In this document: in pieces, positions 18,514 to 30,752 of the stretch
How the letters are laid out: each line of letters starts with the position of its first letter
Position numbering within the stretch: the first letter of the stretch is position 1
Origin: Methylopila jiangsuensis
GTDB taxonomy: Bacteria; Pseudomonadota; Alphaproteobacteria; Rhizobiales; Methylopilaceae
NCBI RefSeq assembly: GCF_027922305.1
Contig: NZ_BSFK01000009.1
Coordinates: forward strand, 113,588 to 177,587
Direction of reading: 5' to 3'
Length of the DNA stretch: 64,000 nucleotides
Translations under genes and position numbers: made by a program
The notes under the pieces: generated by a model
What the model saw: the letters and a program-made list of their open reading frames with translations, nothing else
Told to the model about the DNA's origin: nothing
Database searches by the model: none

Positions 18514-20070
18514 TTACAGGAAGTTCACCAGGCTGAGCTGCCGGAGCGTGGCGGTGACCTGGTAGCTCGCCTGCAGCGAGGTCTGCAGCGACAGGATCTT
18601 CAGCGTCACCTCTTCCTTCGACACGTCCTCCACGCCGGAGATGGCGCTCTCCGCCAGCGCCTTGGTGGCGTCGTGGCGGTCGTCGGCGGCCTTGATCGAG
18701 GTGTTCGCCGTGGCGAGGTCGACGGCGATGGTCTTGATCGCCGAGGTGGTCTCCGCCGCGCCCATGGCGTTGGCCGTGCGGGAGGCGAGCGCCGCGTAGC
18801 GCGCCTTGGCGTCGCCGTCCGAGGGCGTGAAGCTCATGGCCGAGAACACCGCCAGATTGCGGATGACCGCCGTGGTTCCGGCCTCGTTGGCGCGCGCGCC
18901 GTAGGCGACGGTCACGCCGTCGTCCACCGCCGCGGTCGCGGTCCTGCGCGGATCGTCGCCGGCGTCCTCGCCCTGATACCAGGACACCGTGAGGTCCGCC
19001 GTGCCGGCGGCGTCCAGCGACGAGGCGTTCTGCAGCGCCGCCGCGCGCTCGGCGTCCGAGGCGTAGGCGCCGTCGAATCCCGCGACCCGCGCCGGCTCGG
19101 CGCCGGCCGCCGTGGAGAAGAAGGCCTCGCCGGCCTCGACCGCGGACGCCGCGGTGAGCGCGGTGGAGCCCAGCGTCTTCAGCGAAGCGTCGAAGGCGGC
19201 CTGCATGTTGGCGGCGGTCTCGTCCGGCGTCGCGCCGATGCGGAACTCGCCGGCCTGCAGCGCCTCGTCGGATGCGACGGCGCGGGCGGTCAGGGTCAGG
19301 TTTTCCTTCGTGCCGTCCGGCAGGGTCAGGCCGAGGGCGACGGTCTCGCCGTCCTGCGGGGTTCCGGCCGCGCCCAGCGTGACGGTCGCGGGATCGCCGG
19401 TCGGGCCCTGCGCCACGCCGCCGGTGAGGGTGGACGACACCGAGGCCAGCTTGAAGCCGAACGGGCCGGACGCCTCCTGCGCCACGGTGAAGGTTCCGCC
19501 CGAAACGTCGGAGACGTCGAGCCGGCCGCGGCCGTCGGCGCCGAGGTCGGCGAGCCTGCGCTCGGCGATCACGGTCTTCAGCCCGGCCTTGTCGCCGTCG
19601 TCGTTCAGCATGGCGTCCGCGGTCAGCACCGGCTTCACGTCGGTGGAGCGGCCGGAGAACAGGTAGCGTCCGCCCACCTCCACATTGAGCTGGGCGATGG
19701 CCTCCTGCAGGTCGGCGGCCGCCTGGGACTGGTCCACCGTCAGCCCGGCCGTGGTCAGGTCGAAGCTGTTGGAGTCGATGGTCTTGTACTGGGCGCCGAG
19801 GTTCTCGAGCCCGGTGAGCGTGGTCGCCATCAGGTTCACCCGCACGCCGACGGTGGCGCCGGTGGCCTGATAGCTCTCGGCGCTGGCGAGACGCGCGCGC
19901 ATGGACAGCGAGACGGCGCCGCCGGCGCCGAGCCCGGCGTAGGTGGTCGCCGTCTTGCCCGTGCTGAGCTGCTGGGTCAGGTCGTCGAGCTGGGTGCGCA
20001 GGTCCGCTTGGGTGCGGGCGAGGCTCGGGCGGCCGACGCCGACGGAGGAATAGGGGCCGATGCTGGTCAT
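18514..20070 (-). CDS. flgL: Flagellar hook-associated protein 3 (hook-filament junction)
   Basis: FlgL joins hook and filament together with FlgK. The 518-residue protein has a flagellin-like N-terminal helix region (LARTQADLRTQLDDLTQQLS, GKTATTYAGLG) and the matching C-terminal helix (VSKEEVTLKILSLQTSLQAS, ending LRQLSLVNFL), with a variable central domain. It is longer than enteric FlgL (about 320) but similar to many alphaproteobacterial forms. It starts 14 bases after flgK and is last in the flgE-flgK-flgL unit. The flaF and flbT genes often found next in Rhizobiales are not here. Confidence 0.88.
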   Translation of the reverse strand: MTSIGPYSSVGVGRPSLARTQADLRTQLDDLTQQLSTGKTATTYAGLGAGGAVSLSMRARLASAESYQATGATVGVRVNLMATTLTGLENLGAQYKTIDSNSFDLTTAGLTVDQSQAAADLQEAIAQLNVEVGGRYLFSGRSTDVKPVLTADAMLNDDGDKAGLKTVIAERRLADLGADGRGRLDVSDVSGGTFTVAQEASGPFGFKLASVSSTLTGGVAQGPTGDPATVTLGAAGTPQDGETVALGLTLPDGTKENLTLTARAVASDEALQAGEFRIGATPDETAANMQAAFDASLKTLGSTALTAASAVEAGEAFFSTAAGAEPARVAGFDGAYASDAERAAALQNASSLDAAGTADLTVSWYQGEDAGDDPRRTATAAVDDGVTVAYGARANEAGTTAVIRNLAVFSAMSFTPSDGDAKARYAALASRTANAMGAAETTSAIKTIAVDLATANTSIKAADDRHDATKALAESAISGVEDVSKEEVTLKILSLQTSLQASYQVTATLRQLSLVNFL

Positions 20071-20084
20071 GGCGCGCGCCGTCC

Positions 20085-21905
20085 TCAGAGGATGTTCAGC
20101 AGCTGCTGAAGCATGTCGTTGACCGTCGTCATCACGCGCGCGTTGGCGCTGTAGGCGGTCTGGTACTGGATGAGCTTGGTCATCTCCTCGTCCACGTCGA
20201 CGCCCGACGCGGAGGAGAAGCGATCCTCCAGCGAGGACACCACCAGCGCCTGGCCGTCGGCCACGCGGCTGGCGGAGGCGCTGGCGGAGGCCTGCGTGGC
20301 GATGATCCCCTGCGCGAACTCCGACAACGTGCCGGTGAAGGGCGAGGAGGAGCCGCGCAGGCCGGCGTCGCCGGAGAAGGTCCGGTCGCCGGACAGGGCG
20401 TCGCGCAGGAAGTTGACGCGGGTCTGGTCGCCGGCGGCGGCGTCCGCCGTGGTCTCCACCAGCGCCGACGGATCGGCGATCAGGTCGGGGTTGACCGCGA
20501 TGCGGCCCGCGAAGCCGGCGCGCTGGGCGCCGCCGTCGAGGCTCTCGGAATAGATGTCGCCGCCGGCGCCGTCCACGAACAGCGGCAGCGCCGCAGTCCC
20601 GTCCTTCAGGCCGGCGGCGGTGACGCGGGAGCTTCCGCCCGACACCGTCACGCCGGCCGCGCCGGAGGTGAAGGCGAAGCCGTCGTCGGTCGCGGCCACG
20701 TCGATCGCGGCGCCCGCCGCCTGCAGCGCGGCCTCGATGTCGGCCGCGGCGGTGGGCGAGGCGAAGTCGACGCCGATCAGCCCGCCGGAGAGCGGCAGCC
20801 GGGACGGGTCGGTGACGTTGACGATGGTCGCCGTGCGCTGGGCGCCGCCGCTGGCGTAGGCGAGCGTCATCCGGTCGCCGGGCTGCGCCCCTTGCGTGGC
20901 GAGCGCCACGCCGCCGTCGATGGTTTCGCCGGCGGTGGCGGTGGAGCCGAAGGCGAGCGCGAGCTGGGAGGCGAGCTCGTCGAGCTGGGTCTGCGCCTCG
21001 GGCAGCGTCTCGTCGCGCAGCTCCGCATAGGCCTTCATCTCGCCGGAGCGCAGGCCGCCGTTCGCCAGCAGGTCGGAGGAATAGCCCGAGGGCGAGGTGA
21101 GGGTGACGGTCCCGAGCGTGGAGCGCGAGGCCTCGGGGGCGTAGGCCGCGCCCGCCGTCATGGGCGCGCCGCCGCCGGTGAAGGCGAGCGTGGAGGCGCC
21201 GTTGTCGTAGAGCGTCAGCCCGCCCTGGGTCTTGATGCGGAGGTCGCCGCCGGCGAGGCTCTCCACCTTGATGTCCATCAGCCCCGCGAGGGTGTTGACG
21301 GCCATGTCGCGCTGGTCTTCCAGATCCGCGGTGGAGGCGCCCCGGCCCTGCGCCTGCACGATGGCGCGGGTGGTGGCCTCGATCGTGGACAGCGCCTCGT
21401 TGGCGGCGTCGACGCCGTCCTTCAGCCCCTGTTCGGCGTAGCCCCGCAGGGCCTGCACGTCCTCGGTGGCGGCGTTGAGCTGCTGCGCCAGAAGCCCGGC
21501 CTGCTGCAGCACGCCGGCGCGCGCGCTCGGATCGTCGGGCGAGGCGGCGAGCGCGTCGATCGAGGTGGAGAGGTCGGACACCAGCGCGTCCAGCGCGCCT
21601 TCGCCGCCCGGCGTGCCGAACAGGCTCTGGAGCTGGTCGAGGAAGGTCGCCCGGGTGGAGGCGTAGGCCGAGCCCGCGGTCTCGGTCCTGAGCTGCTTCT
21701 GCAGCTGCAGGTCGATCTCGCGCTTCACCTCGGTGGTGCGCACGCCGGTGGTCGCGCCGCCCGCCACCGACGCCACGGCGCTGGTGGACTTGCGCACGTA
21801 GCCCGGCGTCGAGGCGTTGGCCACGTTGCCGGCGACGACGTCAAGGCCCGCCTGGTTGGCCTTGAGGCCGGACAGCGCCGAGCCGAGGGCGGTGGTGAGG
21901 CTCAT
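20085..21905 (-). CDS. flgK: Flagellar hook-associated protein 1
   Basis: The 606-residue protein begins with the typical ALGSALSGLKANQAGLDVVA and the GNVANASTPGYVRK motif of hook/rod proteins, and ends with the hook-family C-terminus (VDVDEEMTKLIQYQTAYSAN, NDMLQQLLNIL). It acts outside the cell at the hook tip after type III flagellar export. It is separated from flgE by 101 bases and from flgL by 14. Confidence 0.92.
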   Translation of the reverse strand: MSLTTALGSALSGLKANQAGLDVVAGNVANASTPGYVRKSTSAVASVAGGATTGVRTTEVKREIDLQLQKQLRTETAGSAYASTRATFLDQLQSLFGTPGGEGALDALVSDLSTSIDALAASPDDPSARAGVLQQAGLLAQQLNAATEDVQALRGYAEQGLKDGVDAANEALSTIEATTRAIVQAQGRGASTADLEDQRDMAVNTLAGLMDIKVESLAGGDLRIKTQGGLTLYDNGASTLAFTGGGAPMTAGAAYAPEASRSTLGTVTLTSPSGYSSDLLANGGLRSGEMKAYAELRDETLPEAQTQLDELASQLALAFGSTATAGETIDGGVALATQGAQPGDRMTLAYASGGAQRTATIVNVTDPSRLPLSGGLIGVDFASPTAAADIEAALQAAGAAIDVAATDDGFAFTSGAAGVTVSGGSSRVTAAGLKDGTAALPLFVDGAGGDIYSESLDGGAQRAGFAGRIAVNPDLIADPSALVETTADAAAGDQTRVNFLRDALSGDRTFSGDAGLRGSSSPFTGTLSEFAQGIIATQASASASASRVADGQALVVSSLEDRFSSASGVDVDEEMTKLIQYQTAYSANARVMTTVNDMLQQLLNIL

Positions 21906-21940
21906 GTTTCCAATCCTGATGACCGGACGACCACTTGGAC

Positions 21941-21976
21941 TTAAACCCCGTTAAGAAACGGCGCCGCGGATGGTTA
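21941..21976 (-). promoter_or_regulatory. Cluster of TTAA half-sites between flgE and flgK
   Basis: TTAA occurs at 21941, 21951 and 21973. The first two are 6 bases apart, one short of the TTAA-N7-TTAA CtrA consensus. They lie just upstream of flgK on the minus strand. A weak CtrA site is possible but unproven. A GC-rich stem (GCCGCG/CGCGGC) near 21986-22004 follows the flgE stop. Confidence 0.25.
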
Positions 21977-22006
21977 AAACACCGGCGGCGCCGCGCTTTC
22001 GCGGCG

Positions 22007-24604
<2,598 letters not shown>

Positions 24605-24679
24605 CGGCCACGTGAATTGAAGCGTCGCGCTTCGCGCCTACCTCAAGGCCCAACCCCGAACCGCCCCCGGAGGCCGCCG

Positions 24680-25858
24680 ATGCGCCGCATTCTCTTTCCC
24701 GTGCTCGCCGCTGTCCTGCTCGCCGGCGCCGCGGCGTCGCCGCTGCTGGCGCAGTCCAAGGCGCCGGCGGCCGTGACGGTGAAATCCGAAAAACAGGCCT
24801 TCACCGTGGAGACGGTGGCGGAAGGGCTGGAGCGCCCCTGGGGCCTCGCCTTCCTGCCGGACGGCCGCATGCTGGTGACGGAGAAGGCCGGCAAGCTCCG
24901 CCTCGTCTCGCCGGACGGCAAGGTGGCGCCCCCGGTCGGCGGTCTGCCGAAGGTGGACGCGCGCGGTCAGGGCGGCCTGCTGGACGTGGCGGTCGCGCCG
25001 GATTTCGCCAAGTCGCGGCTCGTCTACTTCACCTTCTCGGAAGCGGGCGAGAACGGCGTCAACGGCACGGCGCTCGGCCGCGGGCGCCTCGCGGACAACG
25101 CCGCCCGGCTGGAGGACGTGAGCGTGATCTGGCGCCAGGCGCCGAAATACGCCTCCACGCTGCATTTCGGCTCGCGCATCGTGTTCGGCCCCGAGAACAC
25201 GCTGTTCGTGGGCGTGGGCGAACGCTCCAACCCCGAGTTCCGCGTCAAGGCGCAGGCGCTGGACGAGACGCTGGGCAAGGTGGTGCGGCTCGACATGGAC
25301 GGAAAGCCGGCTAAGGGAAACCCGTTCGAGGGCCGCGACGACGCCCGGCCGGAGATCTGGTCCTACGGCCACCGCAACATTCAGGGCGCGGCGCTCAACC
25401 CCGCGGACGGGACGCTGTGGGTGGTGGAGCACGGCCCCCGCGGCGGCGACGAGCTGAACCGCGTGGGGCCGGGCAAGAACTACGGCTGGCCCGTCGTCAC
25501 CTATGGCGTGGAGTATTCCGGCGGTCCGGTGGGCGAGGGCCAGCAGTCCAAGCCGGGCATGGAGCAGCCGGTCCACCACTGGGTCCCGTCGATCGGAACC
25601 TCGGGCCTCGCGTTCTACGCCGGCGACGCGCTGCCGGGCTGGAAGGGCAGCGCGTTCGTGGGCGGGCTCGCCATCCCCTCGCTGACGCGGCTGGAGCTGG
25701 CCGACGGCAAGGTGGCGAAGGAGGAGCGGCTGCTGGAAGACCTCGGCGAGCGCATCCGCGACGTGCGGCAGGGGCCGGACGGCCTGATCTACCTGCTCAC
25801 CGACAACCCGGAAGGCCGCGTGCTGCGGCTGAAGCCGGCGGCGAACGGCCGGTCCTGA
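24680..25858 (+). CDS. Periplasmic PQQ-dependent sugar dehydrogenase (GSDH/Asd family)
   Basis: A 392-residue soluble quinoprotein. The signal peptide ends near PLLAQ. The beta-propeller family motifs are present: LERPWGLAFLPDGRMLVTEK, FGPENTLFVGVGER, SYGHRNIQGAALNP, VVEHGPRGGDELN and GKNYGWPVVTYG. Relatives (E. coli YliI, Acinetobacter GDH-B) oxidise aldose sugars with PQQ bound in the propeller; the true substrate here is unknown. GGAGG is well placed before ATG 24680. The window also carries a pqqA gene near the right edge, consistent with PQQ use. Confidence 0.87.
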   Translation: MRRILFPVLAAVLLAGAAASPLLAQSKAPAAVTVKSEKQAFTVETVAEGLERPWGLAFLPDGRMLVTEKAGKLRLVSPDGKVAPPVGGLPKVDARGQGGLLDVAVAPDFAKSRLVYFTFSEAGENGVNGTALGRGRLADNAARLEDVSVIWRQAPKYASTLHFGSRIVFGPENTLFVGVGERSNPEFRVKAQALDETLGKVVRLDMDGKPAKGNPFEGRDDARPEIWSYGHRNIQGAALNPADGTLWVVEHGPRGGDELNRVGPGKNYGWPVVTYGVEYSGGPVGEGQQSKPGMEQPVHHWVPSIGTSGLAFYAGDALPGWKGSAFVGGLAIPSLTRLELADGKVAKEERLLEDLGERIRDVRQGPDGLIYLLTDNPEGRVLRLKPAANGRS

Positions 25859-25895
25859 CGGTCGAAAAGGCCGCGATCCCGAAAGCAAATCCGAG

Positions 25896-25995
25896 CCGTC
25901 ATGCCCGAGCTTGGTCTCGGGCATCCACGACTTGGTGCGTCGAGCCATCGTTAAAGGGGGAAGTCATGGATACCCGGCTTCGCCGGGCATGACGG
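25896..25995. repeat. REP-like composite palindrome, copy 2
   Basis: Outer arms CCGTCATGCCCG and CGGGCATGACGG enclose about 76 bases with inner inverted segments (CCCGAGCTTGGTCTCGGG and CCCGGCTTCGCCGGG). It resembles a paired REP unit and lies between the convergent sugar dehydrogenase gene and galE. Confidence 0.7.
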
Positions 25996-26055
25996 TTGGC
26001 GGGTTGGGTCGCTTTGGCGGATTTCAGGCGGCCTGCGAAGGCGCCCGCTCCGCCT

Positions 26056-27078
26056 TCACCCCGCCGCGCGGCGCCTGATCCAGATGTGCTTGCGCTCGTC
26101 CGCGCCCCAGTAGCGGCGCTCCCATTCCAGCGCGTGGGAGACGATCAGGTCCAGGTCGTCGAGCTTCGGCGTCCAGTCCAGCGTGGCGCGGATCCGGCGC
26201 GCGTCGGCGATGGAGATGAAGGGGTCGCCCTCCCGCCGCGGCTTCTCCCGCACGGGGAAGTCGTGGCCCGCCGCCCGGCGCACGGCGTCCGCGACCTCCC
26301 GCACCGAGAAGCCCCGGCCGTAGCCGCAGTTCAGCGTCGCGCTGTCGCCGCCCGCCTCCAGATGTTCGAGCGCGGCCACATGGGCGTCGGCGAGGTCGGA
26401 GACGTGGATGTAGTCGCGCACGCCGGTGCCGTCCGGGGTGGGCAGGTCGGTGCCGAGAATGTCGAGCCCGTCCGTCATGCCGAGGGCGGCGCGGGTCGCG
26501 AGCGTGATCAGGTTGGAGGCGCCGGCGGCGCGCTGGCCGGTGCGCATCTGGGGGTCGGCGCCGGCCACGTTGAAGTAGCGCAGCGCCACGTAGCGCAGCC
26601 GGTGGGCGGCCGCGGCGTCGCTCAGGATGCGCTCCGACATCAGCTTGGAGGCCCCGTAGGGCGAGGCCGGGACCAGCGGCGCGTCCTCGGGCGTCGGCGT
26701 CGGCGGCAGCAGGCCGTAGACGGCGGCGGTGGAGGAGAAGATGAAATAGGGCGCGCCGGCCGCGATCGCGGCCCGTAGCAGCTGCGCCGTCTTCAGGGTG
26801 TTGGCCGTGTAGGTTCCGAGCGGATCGCGGATCGAGTCCGGCACCACGATCTTCGCCGCGAAATGGGCGATGGCCCGGATGTCGTGCTCGGCGATCAGCC
26901 GCATCACCAGCGCCTCGTCGGCCACGTCGCCCACGATCAGCGGCGCGCCCTCCGGCACCGCGTCGCGCGAGCCGGTGGAGAGATCGTCGAGCACGACCGC
27001 CTTGCGTCCGCGCGCCAGCAGCGCGAGCGTCATATGGGAGCCGATGTAGCCGGCGCCGCCGGTGATGAGCACGGTCAT
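26056..27078 (-). CDS. galE: UDP-glucose 4-epimerase
   Basis: Short-chain dehydrogenase fold epimerase interconverting UDP-glucose and UDP-galactose for surface polysaccharide. The 340-residue protein has the NAD motif TGGAGYIGSH, FSSTAAVYG, the catalytic YGASK (YxxxK), RYFNVAGADP and GTGVRDYIHVSDLADAH. Length is normal. No other sugar-nucleotide gene is adjacent. Confidence 0.93.
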   Translation of the reverse strand: MTVLITGGAGYIGSHMTLALLARGRKAVVLDDLSTGSRDAVPEGAPLIVGDVADEALVMRLIAEHDIRAIAHFAAKIVVPDSIRDPLGTYTANTLKTAQLLRAAIAAGAPYFIFSSTAAVYGLLPPTPTPEDAPLVPASPYGASKLMSERILSDAAAAHRLRYVALRYFNVAGADPQMRTGQRAAGASNLITLATRAALGMTDGLDILGTDLPTPDGTGVRDYIHVSDLADAHVAALEHLEAGGDSATLNCGYGRGFSVREVADAVRRAAGHDFPVREKPRREGDPFISIADARRIRATLDWTPKLDDLDLIVSHALEWERRYWGADERKHIWIRRRAAG

Positions 27079-27268
27079 GGCTTCGACGCTTTCGCCCAGG
27101 TGAAGTCTAGCGCCGAGACTAGACCGGCGCGCCTTTCCGTTTGGTTGCGCGGATGGCGGTCGTCCCGATTTTGGACAGACGCGCGTTTCCGTAACGCTTC
27201 ATTGACCATCCCCGCGCACTCTCCGGCGGTCGGCGTAAAGCTTAAAGCGTATCGGAGACGCGCGGTCC

Positions 27269-29329
27269 ATGTCCCTCCCCAATGGCGCGTCCGGCGCGGG
27301 CTGGCGGCGCGCGCTGCCGGTCCGGTTCACGGGGCTGGTGGCCCTGCTGCTGGCGGCGCTCGCCGGCGGCGTCCTCGCCGCCACCTCGCTCGAAATCCGC
27401 TCCGCCGCCGAAGAGCGCGCCCTGCGGGCCGCCTCCCGCGCCGCGCTCGAGGGCGCCGGGGCCATCGCCCGGGGCGCGGACCCCGCCGCCGCCGTCATCG
27501 ACATCCGGGCCGCCGGCGCGGCCTTCGCCTACGCGCTCGACGGCGACGGCGCCCTTCTCGCCGGAGGCGAGCCGCCCCGTCAGACGGAAGCGGCCGGTCT
27601 GGTCTGGGCCTCGCAGGCGCTCGACCGGCCGGGAGGCGGCGCGCTCCGGGTCGCCATGTCGCTGGGCGAGGCCTCCGCGGAGGTCGGCCGGGTCCTGTCC
27701 GCCGGGCTGGTGGCGGCGCTGATCGTGTTCGCTCTGGCGCTGCCGCTGGCCGCGACGCTCGCGGCCCGGGCCGTCGCCCCGCTGCGTGCGCTGTCCAGCG
27801 CCGTGCGGCGGGCCTCGGCGAACGATCCGGGCCTGAGGCGCGCCGCCGCCCGCCGCGACCACGTCGGCGCGCTGGCCCGCGCCCATCTCGACCTGTCCCG
27901 CCGGCTCGCCAGCTCCGACGCCGCCGTGCGCCGCCTGACCCATGACGACGCGCTCACCGGGCTCCCCAATCTGGAGGCGCTGCGCCGCCGGCTCGCGGAG
28001 CGGCTTCAGATGGGCGAGAGCGCGGTCCTGCTGCGGATCGAGATCAATGGCCTCGGCCGGGTCGCGATCGGGCTGGGCGAGGCGGCGAGCGATCAGGCGC
28101 TGGTCGCGGCGGCCGAGCGGCTGCGCGACGCCACGATCCGTTCCGGCGCCGAAGGCGGCGCCCTCACGCTCGCCCGCACCGGCGAGGCGGAGTTTTCTCT
28201 TCTCGCCGAGCGCGCGACGCGGGAAGCCGGCGACGCGCTGGCGCGGCGCGCGCTTGCGGCCTTCGACGCGCCCGTCTGCGTGGAGGAGCAGGCGGTCGCG
28301 CTGTCGCTCTGCATCGGGGTCGCGGCGGCGCCGCTCCACGGCGACGAGGCCGGCGCGCTGATGCGCAGCGCCTCCGCCGCGCTCGCCAGCGCCCGCGCCG
28401 CGGGGCCGCTGTCGGTGCGCTGGGCGGGCGCCGCGCTGAACGACGACGCCTACGGCCGCCTACGCATGGAGCAGGAGCTGCGCCACGCCATCGCCGCGGG
28501 CGAGCTGGAGCTGCATTACCAGCCGCAGATCGAACTGGCCTCGGGCAAGCCGCTCGGCGCCGAGGCGCTGGCGCGCTGGCGTCATCCCACCCGCGGCATG
28601 ATCCCGCCGGACAGGTTCATTCCGGTGGCGGAGGAGTGCGGCCTGGTGGAGGCGCTCGGCCGTTTCGTGCTGGAGACGGCCGCCCGGCAGGCGGCGGCCT
28701 GGGCCGGCCTCGGCTTCCGCCTGCGGATCGCGGTCAACGTGTCGGCGATCCAGCTCCGCAACCCGGCCTTCGCGGAGACCGCGCTCGCCATCCTGCGCGA
28801 GGCGGACTGCGATCCGTCCCTGATCGAGCTCGAGATCACCGAAAGCGCCGCCATGGCCGACGCCGACCACGCCGCGCGCCAGCTGGCGCCGCTGCGCGCT
28901 CAAGGGGTGCGCATCGCCATCGACGATTTCGGCACCGGCTACTCCAACCTCGCCTCGCTGACGCAGCTGCCCTTCGACGTGATCAAGATCGACCGCGGCT
29001 TCGTGCGCGACGCGCTGGAGCATCCCAACGCCCGGATGGTGGTGGCGGCGGTGCTGGGGCTCGCGGGCAATCTCGGCGTGGAGACGGTGGCGGAGGGCGT
29101 CGAGACCGAGGAGCAGCGCGCCTTCGTCGCCGCCCATGGCTGCACCTACGGCCAGGGCTACCTGTTCTCCCGGCCCGTTCCGGCGGAAAGCCTGCTGGCC
29201 TGGCGGCGCAACCAGCTGGTGGCGGAGCTGCGCCGCATGGCGGGCGCGGCCGGCGGCCGCACGGCGTCCGAGGCGGCGCTGGAGGCCATGGAGGCCGGCG
29301 GCGGGCGGGAGCGCGCCTGGCCGGCGTGA
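27269..29329 (+). CDS. Membrane c-di-GMP phosphodiesterase: degenerate GGDEF plus intact EAL
   Basis: A 686-residue protein. Two membrane segments (about residues 21-42 and 144-168) flank a roughly 100-residue periplasmic loop, then a HAMP-like linker, a GGDEF domain and an EAL domain. The cyclase signature is replaced by GEAEF (305-309), so synthesis is unlikely. The EAL domain keeps GAEALARW (about 428), NVSAIQLRN, ITES, IDDFGTGYSNL, IKIDRGFV and ETVAEGVET, so it should hydrolyse c-di-GMP. The GGDEF part may be a regulatory GTP-binding domain, as in other such fusions. Upstream lies a short inverted repeat GTCTAG...CTAGAC at 27105-27124 of unknown meaning. Confidence 0.87.
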   Translation: MSLPNGASGAGWRRALPVRFTGLVALLLAALAGGVLAATSLEIRSAAEERALRAASRAALEGAGAIARGADPAAAVIDIRAAGAAFAYALDGDGALLAGGEPPRQTEAAGLVWASQALDRPGGGALRVAMSLGEASAEVGRVLSAGLVAALIVFALALPLAATLAARAVAPLRALSSAVRRASANDPGLRRAAARRDHVGALARAHLDLSRRLASSDAAVRRLTHDDALTGLPNLEALRRRLAERLQMGESAVLLRIEINGLGRVAIGLGEAASDQALVAAAERLRDATIRSGAEGGALTLARTGEAEFSLLAERATREAGDALARRALAAFDAPVCVEEQAVALSLCIGVAAAPLHGDEAGALMRSASAALASARAAGPLSVRWAGAALNDDAYGRLRMEQELRHAIAAGELELHYQPQIELASGKPLGAEALARWRHPTRGMIPPDRFIPVAEECGLVEALGRFVLETAARQAAAWAGLGFRLRIAVNVSAIQLRNPAFAETALAILREADCDPSLIELEITESAAMADADHAARQLAPLRAQGVRIAIDDFGTGYSNLASLTQLPFDVIKIDRGFVRDALEHPNARMVVAAVLGLAGNLGVETVAEGVETEEQRAFVAAHGCTYGQGYLFSRPVPAESLLAWRRNQLVAELRRMAGAAGGRTASEAALEAMEAGGGRERAWPA

Positions 29330-29421
29330 CGGCCCTGTCGCGCTTCGTCATTGAGCCGTCACATCGAAGCGACTAGAACCGCGCCCGCCGGGTCTTCGCC
29401 CGGCCACCCGGGAGCTTCGCC

Positions 29422-30318
29422 ATGACGACCACCCCCGCAAACCCGCACGACACCGCCCGCATCCTGGTGGAGGCGCTGCCCTACATGCAGCGCTACGACG
29501 CCGCGACCGTGGTGGTGAAATACGGCGGCCACGCCATGGGGAACGCCGACGCCGCCCGCTGGTTCGCCCAGGACGTGGCGATCCTGAAGGAGGTCGGCAT
29601 CAATCCGGTGGTGGTCCACGGCGGCGGGCCGCAGATCGGCGCCATGCTCAACCGCCTCGGCATCAAGAGCGAGTTCAAGGCCGGCCTGCGCGTCACCGAC
29701 GCCGCCACCGTCGAGGTGGTGGAGATGATCCTCGCCGGCCTGATCAACAAGCAGATCGTCGCCTCCATCAACGCCGAGGGCGGCCGGGCCATCGGCCTGT
29801 GCGGCAAGGACGGCGGCATGGTGAGCGCGCGCAAGCTCACCCGCACCACGCTCGACCCCGAGACGCTGCAGGAGCAGGTGCTCGACCTCGGCTTCGTGGG
29901 CGAGCCGGACAAGGTGGACCGCACCGTGCTCGACTGGGTGATCGCCTCCGACCTCATCCCGGTGGTGGCGCCGGTCGCGGCCGACGCGGAGGGCGTCGCC
30001 ACCTACAACGTCAACGCCGACACCTTCGCGGGCGCCATCGCCGGCGCGGTGGACGCCAAGCGCCTGCTGCTGCTGACCGACGTGCCGGGCGTGCTCGACA
30101 AGCAGGGCAAGCTGATCGAGCAGCTCTCGGTGGAGGAGGCGCGCGGCCTCATCGCCGACGGCACCATCTCCGGCGGCATGATCCCCAAGGTGGAGACCTG
30201 CATCTACGCGGTCGAGAAGGGCGTCGAGGGCGTGGTCATCCTCGACGGCAAGACGCCGCACGCGGTGCTGATCGAGCTTCTGACCGAGGGCGGCGCCGGC
30301 ACGCTCATCACCCGGTGA
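29422..30318 (+). CDS. argB: Acetylglutamate kinase
   Basis: Second step of arginine synthesis; phosphorylates N-acetylglutamate. The 298-residue protein has [30 protein letters not shown], and [15 protein letters not shown], with [12 protein letters not shown] near the C-terminus. It has an N-terminal helix of the kind found in arginine-sensitive hexameric NAGKs, so feedback inhibition by arginine is plausible. Its stop overlaps the GTG of the next gene by 4 bases. argE lies about 10 kb downstream. Confidence 0.94.
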   Translation: MTTTPANPHDTARILVEALPYMQRYDAATVVVKYGGHAMGNADAARWFAQDVAILKEVGINPVVVHGGGPQIGAMLNRLGIKSEFKAGLRVTDAATVEVVEMILAGLINKQIVASINAEGGRAIGLCGKDGGMVSARKLTRTTLDPETLQEQVLDLGFVGEPDKVDRTVLDWVIASDLIPVVAPVAADAEGVATYNVNADTFAGAIAGAVDAKRLLLLTDVPGVLDKQGKLIEQLSVEEARGLIADGTISGGMIPKVETCIYAVEKGVEGVVILDGKTPHAVLIELLTEGGAGTLITR

Positions 30319-30650
30319 GCAACGTCGTCCAGTTCCGCCGGCCCGAGAAGAAGCCGGACCCCAACTCGCCGGCGTCCGGCCGGCGCGGCGTCGGCGAGTT
30401 TCTCGTCGCCGTGCTGGCGACGGGCCTCATCCTCTATCTGCTGCCGTCGCTCTGGTCGGGGTTTCCGCTGCATTTCCTCGCGGTGATCAACCTGCTGGTG
30501 GCGGCGGTCTATGTCATGCAGGGGCCGCGGCTGCTGGCGCTCGGCTGGATCGCGCTGTCGCTGGTCCTGCTGGCGCTCGCCCAGGCGCCGTCGCCGGTGT
30601 CCTACGCCCTGTTCCGGGGGCTCGACGCGCTGAAGACGCTTCAGCCCTGA
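30315..30650 (+). CDS. Small membrane protein coupled to argB
   Basis: A 111-residue protein: a charged N-terminus ([14 protein letters not shown]) and three hydrophobic segments (about 32-50, 53-70, 74-90). The GTG start overlaps the argB stop (GTGA). I do not recognise a named family. Coupling to argB suggests co-expression, not necessarily a shared function. Confidence 0.65.
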   Translation: MSNVVQFRRPEKKPDPNSPASGRRGVGEFLVAVLATGLILYLLPSLWSGFPLHFLAVINLLVAAVYVMQGPRLLALGWIALSLVLLALAQAPSPVSYALFRGLDALKTLQP

Positions 30651-30752
30651 AAACGCCGTGAAGACGCGCGATCAGAAGACGTTCATGATCTTCGCGTCAC
30701 TCTCAGGGGCCAGGCCTCCGCAGTCGCGGGGCGGGCTCACGCAAGGGCGTCC

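Noticed and set aside
18457..20109. 550-codon open frame antisense to flgL
   Set aside because: Shadow of flgL; begins inside a REP-like palindrome.
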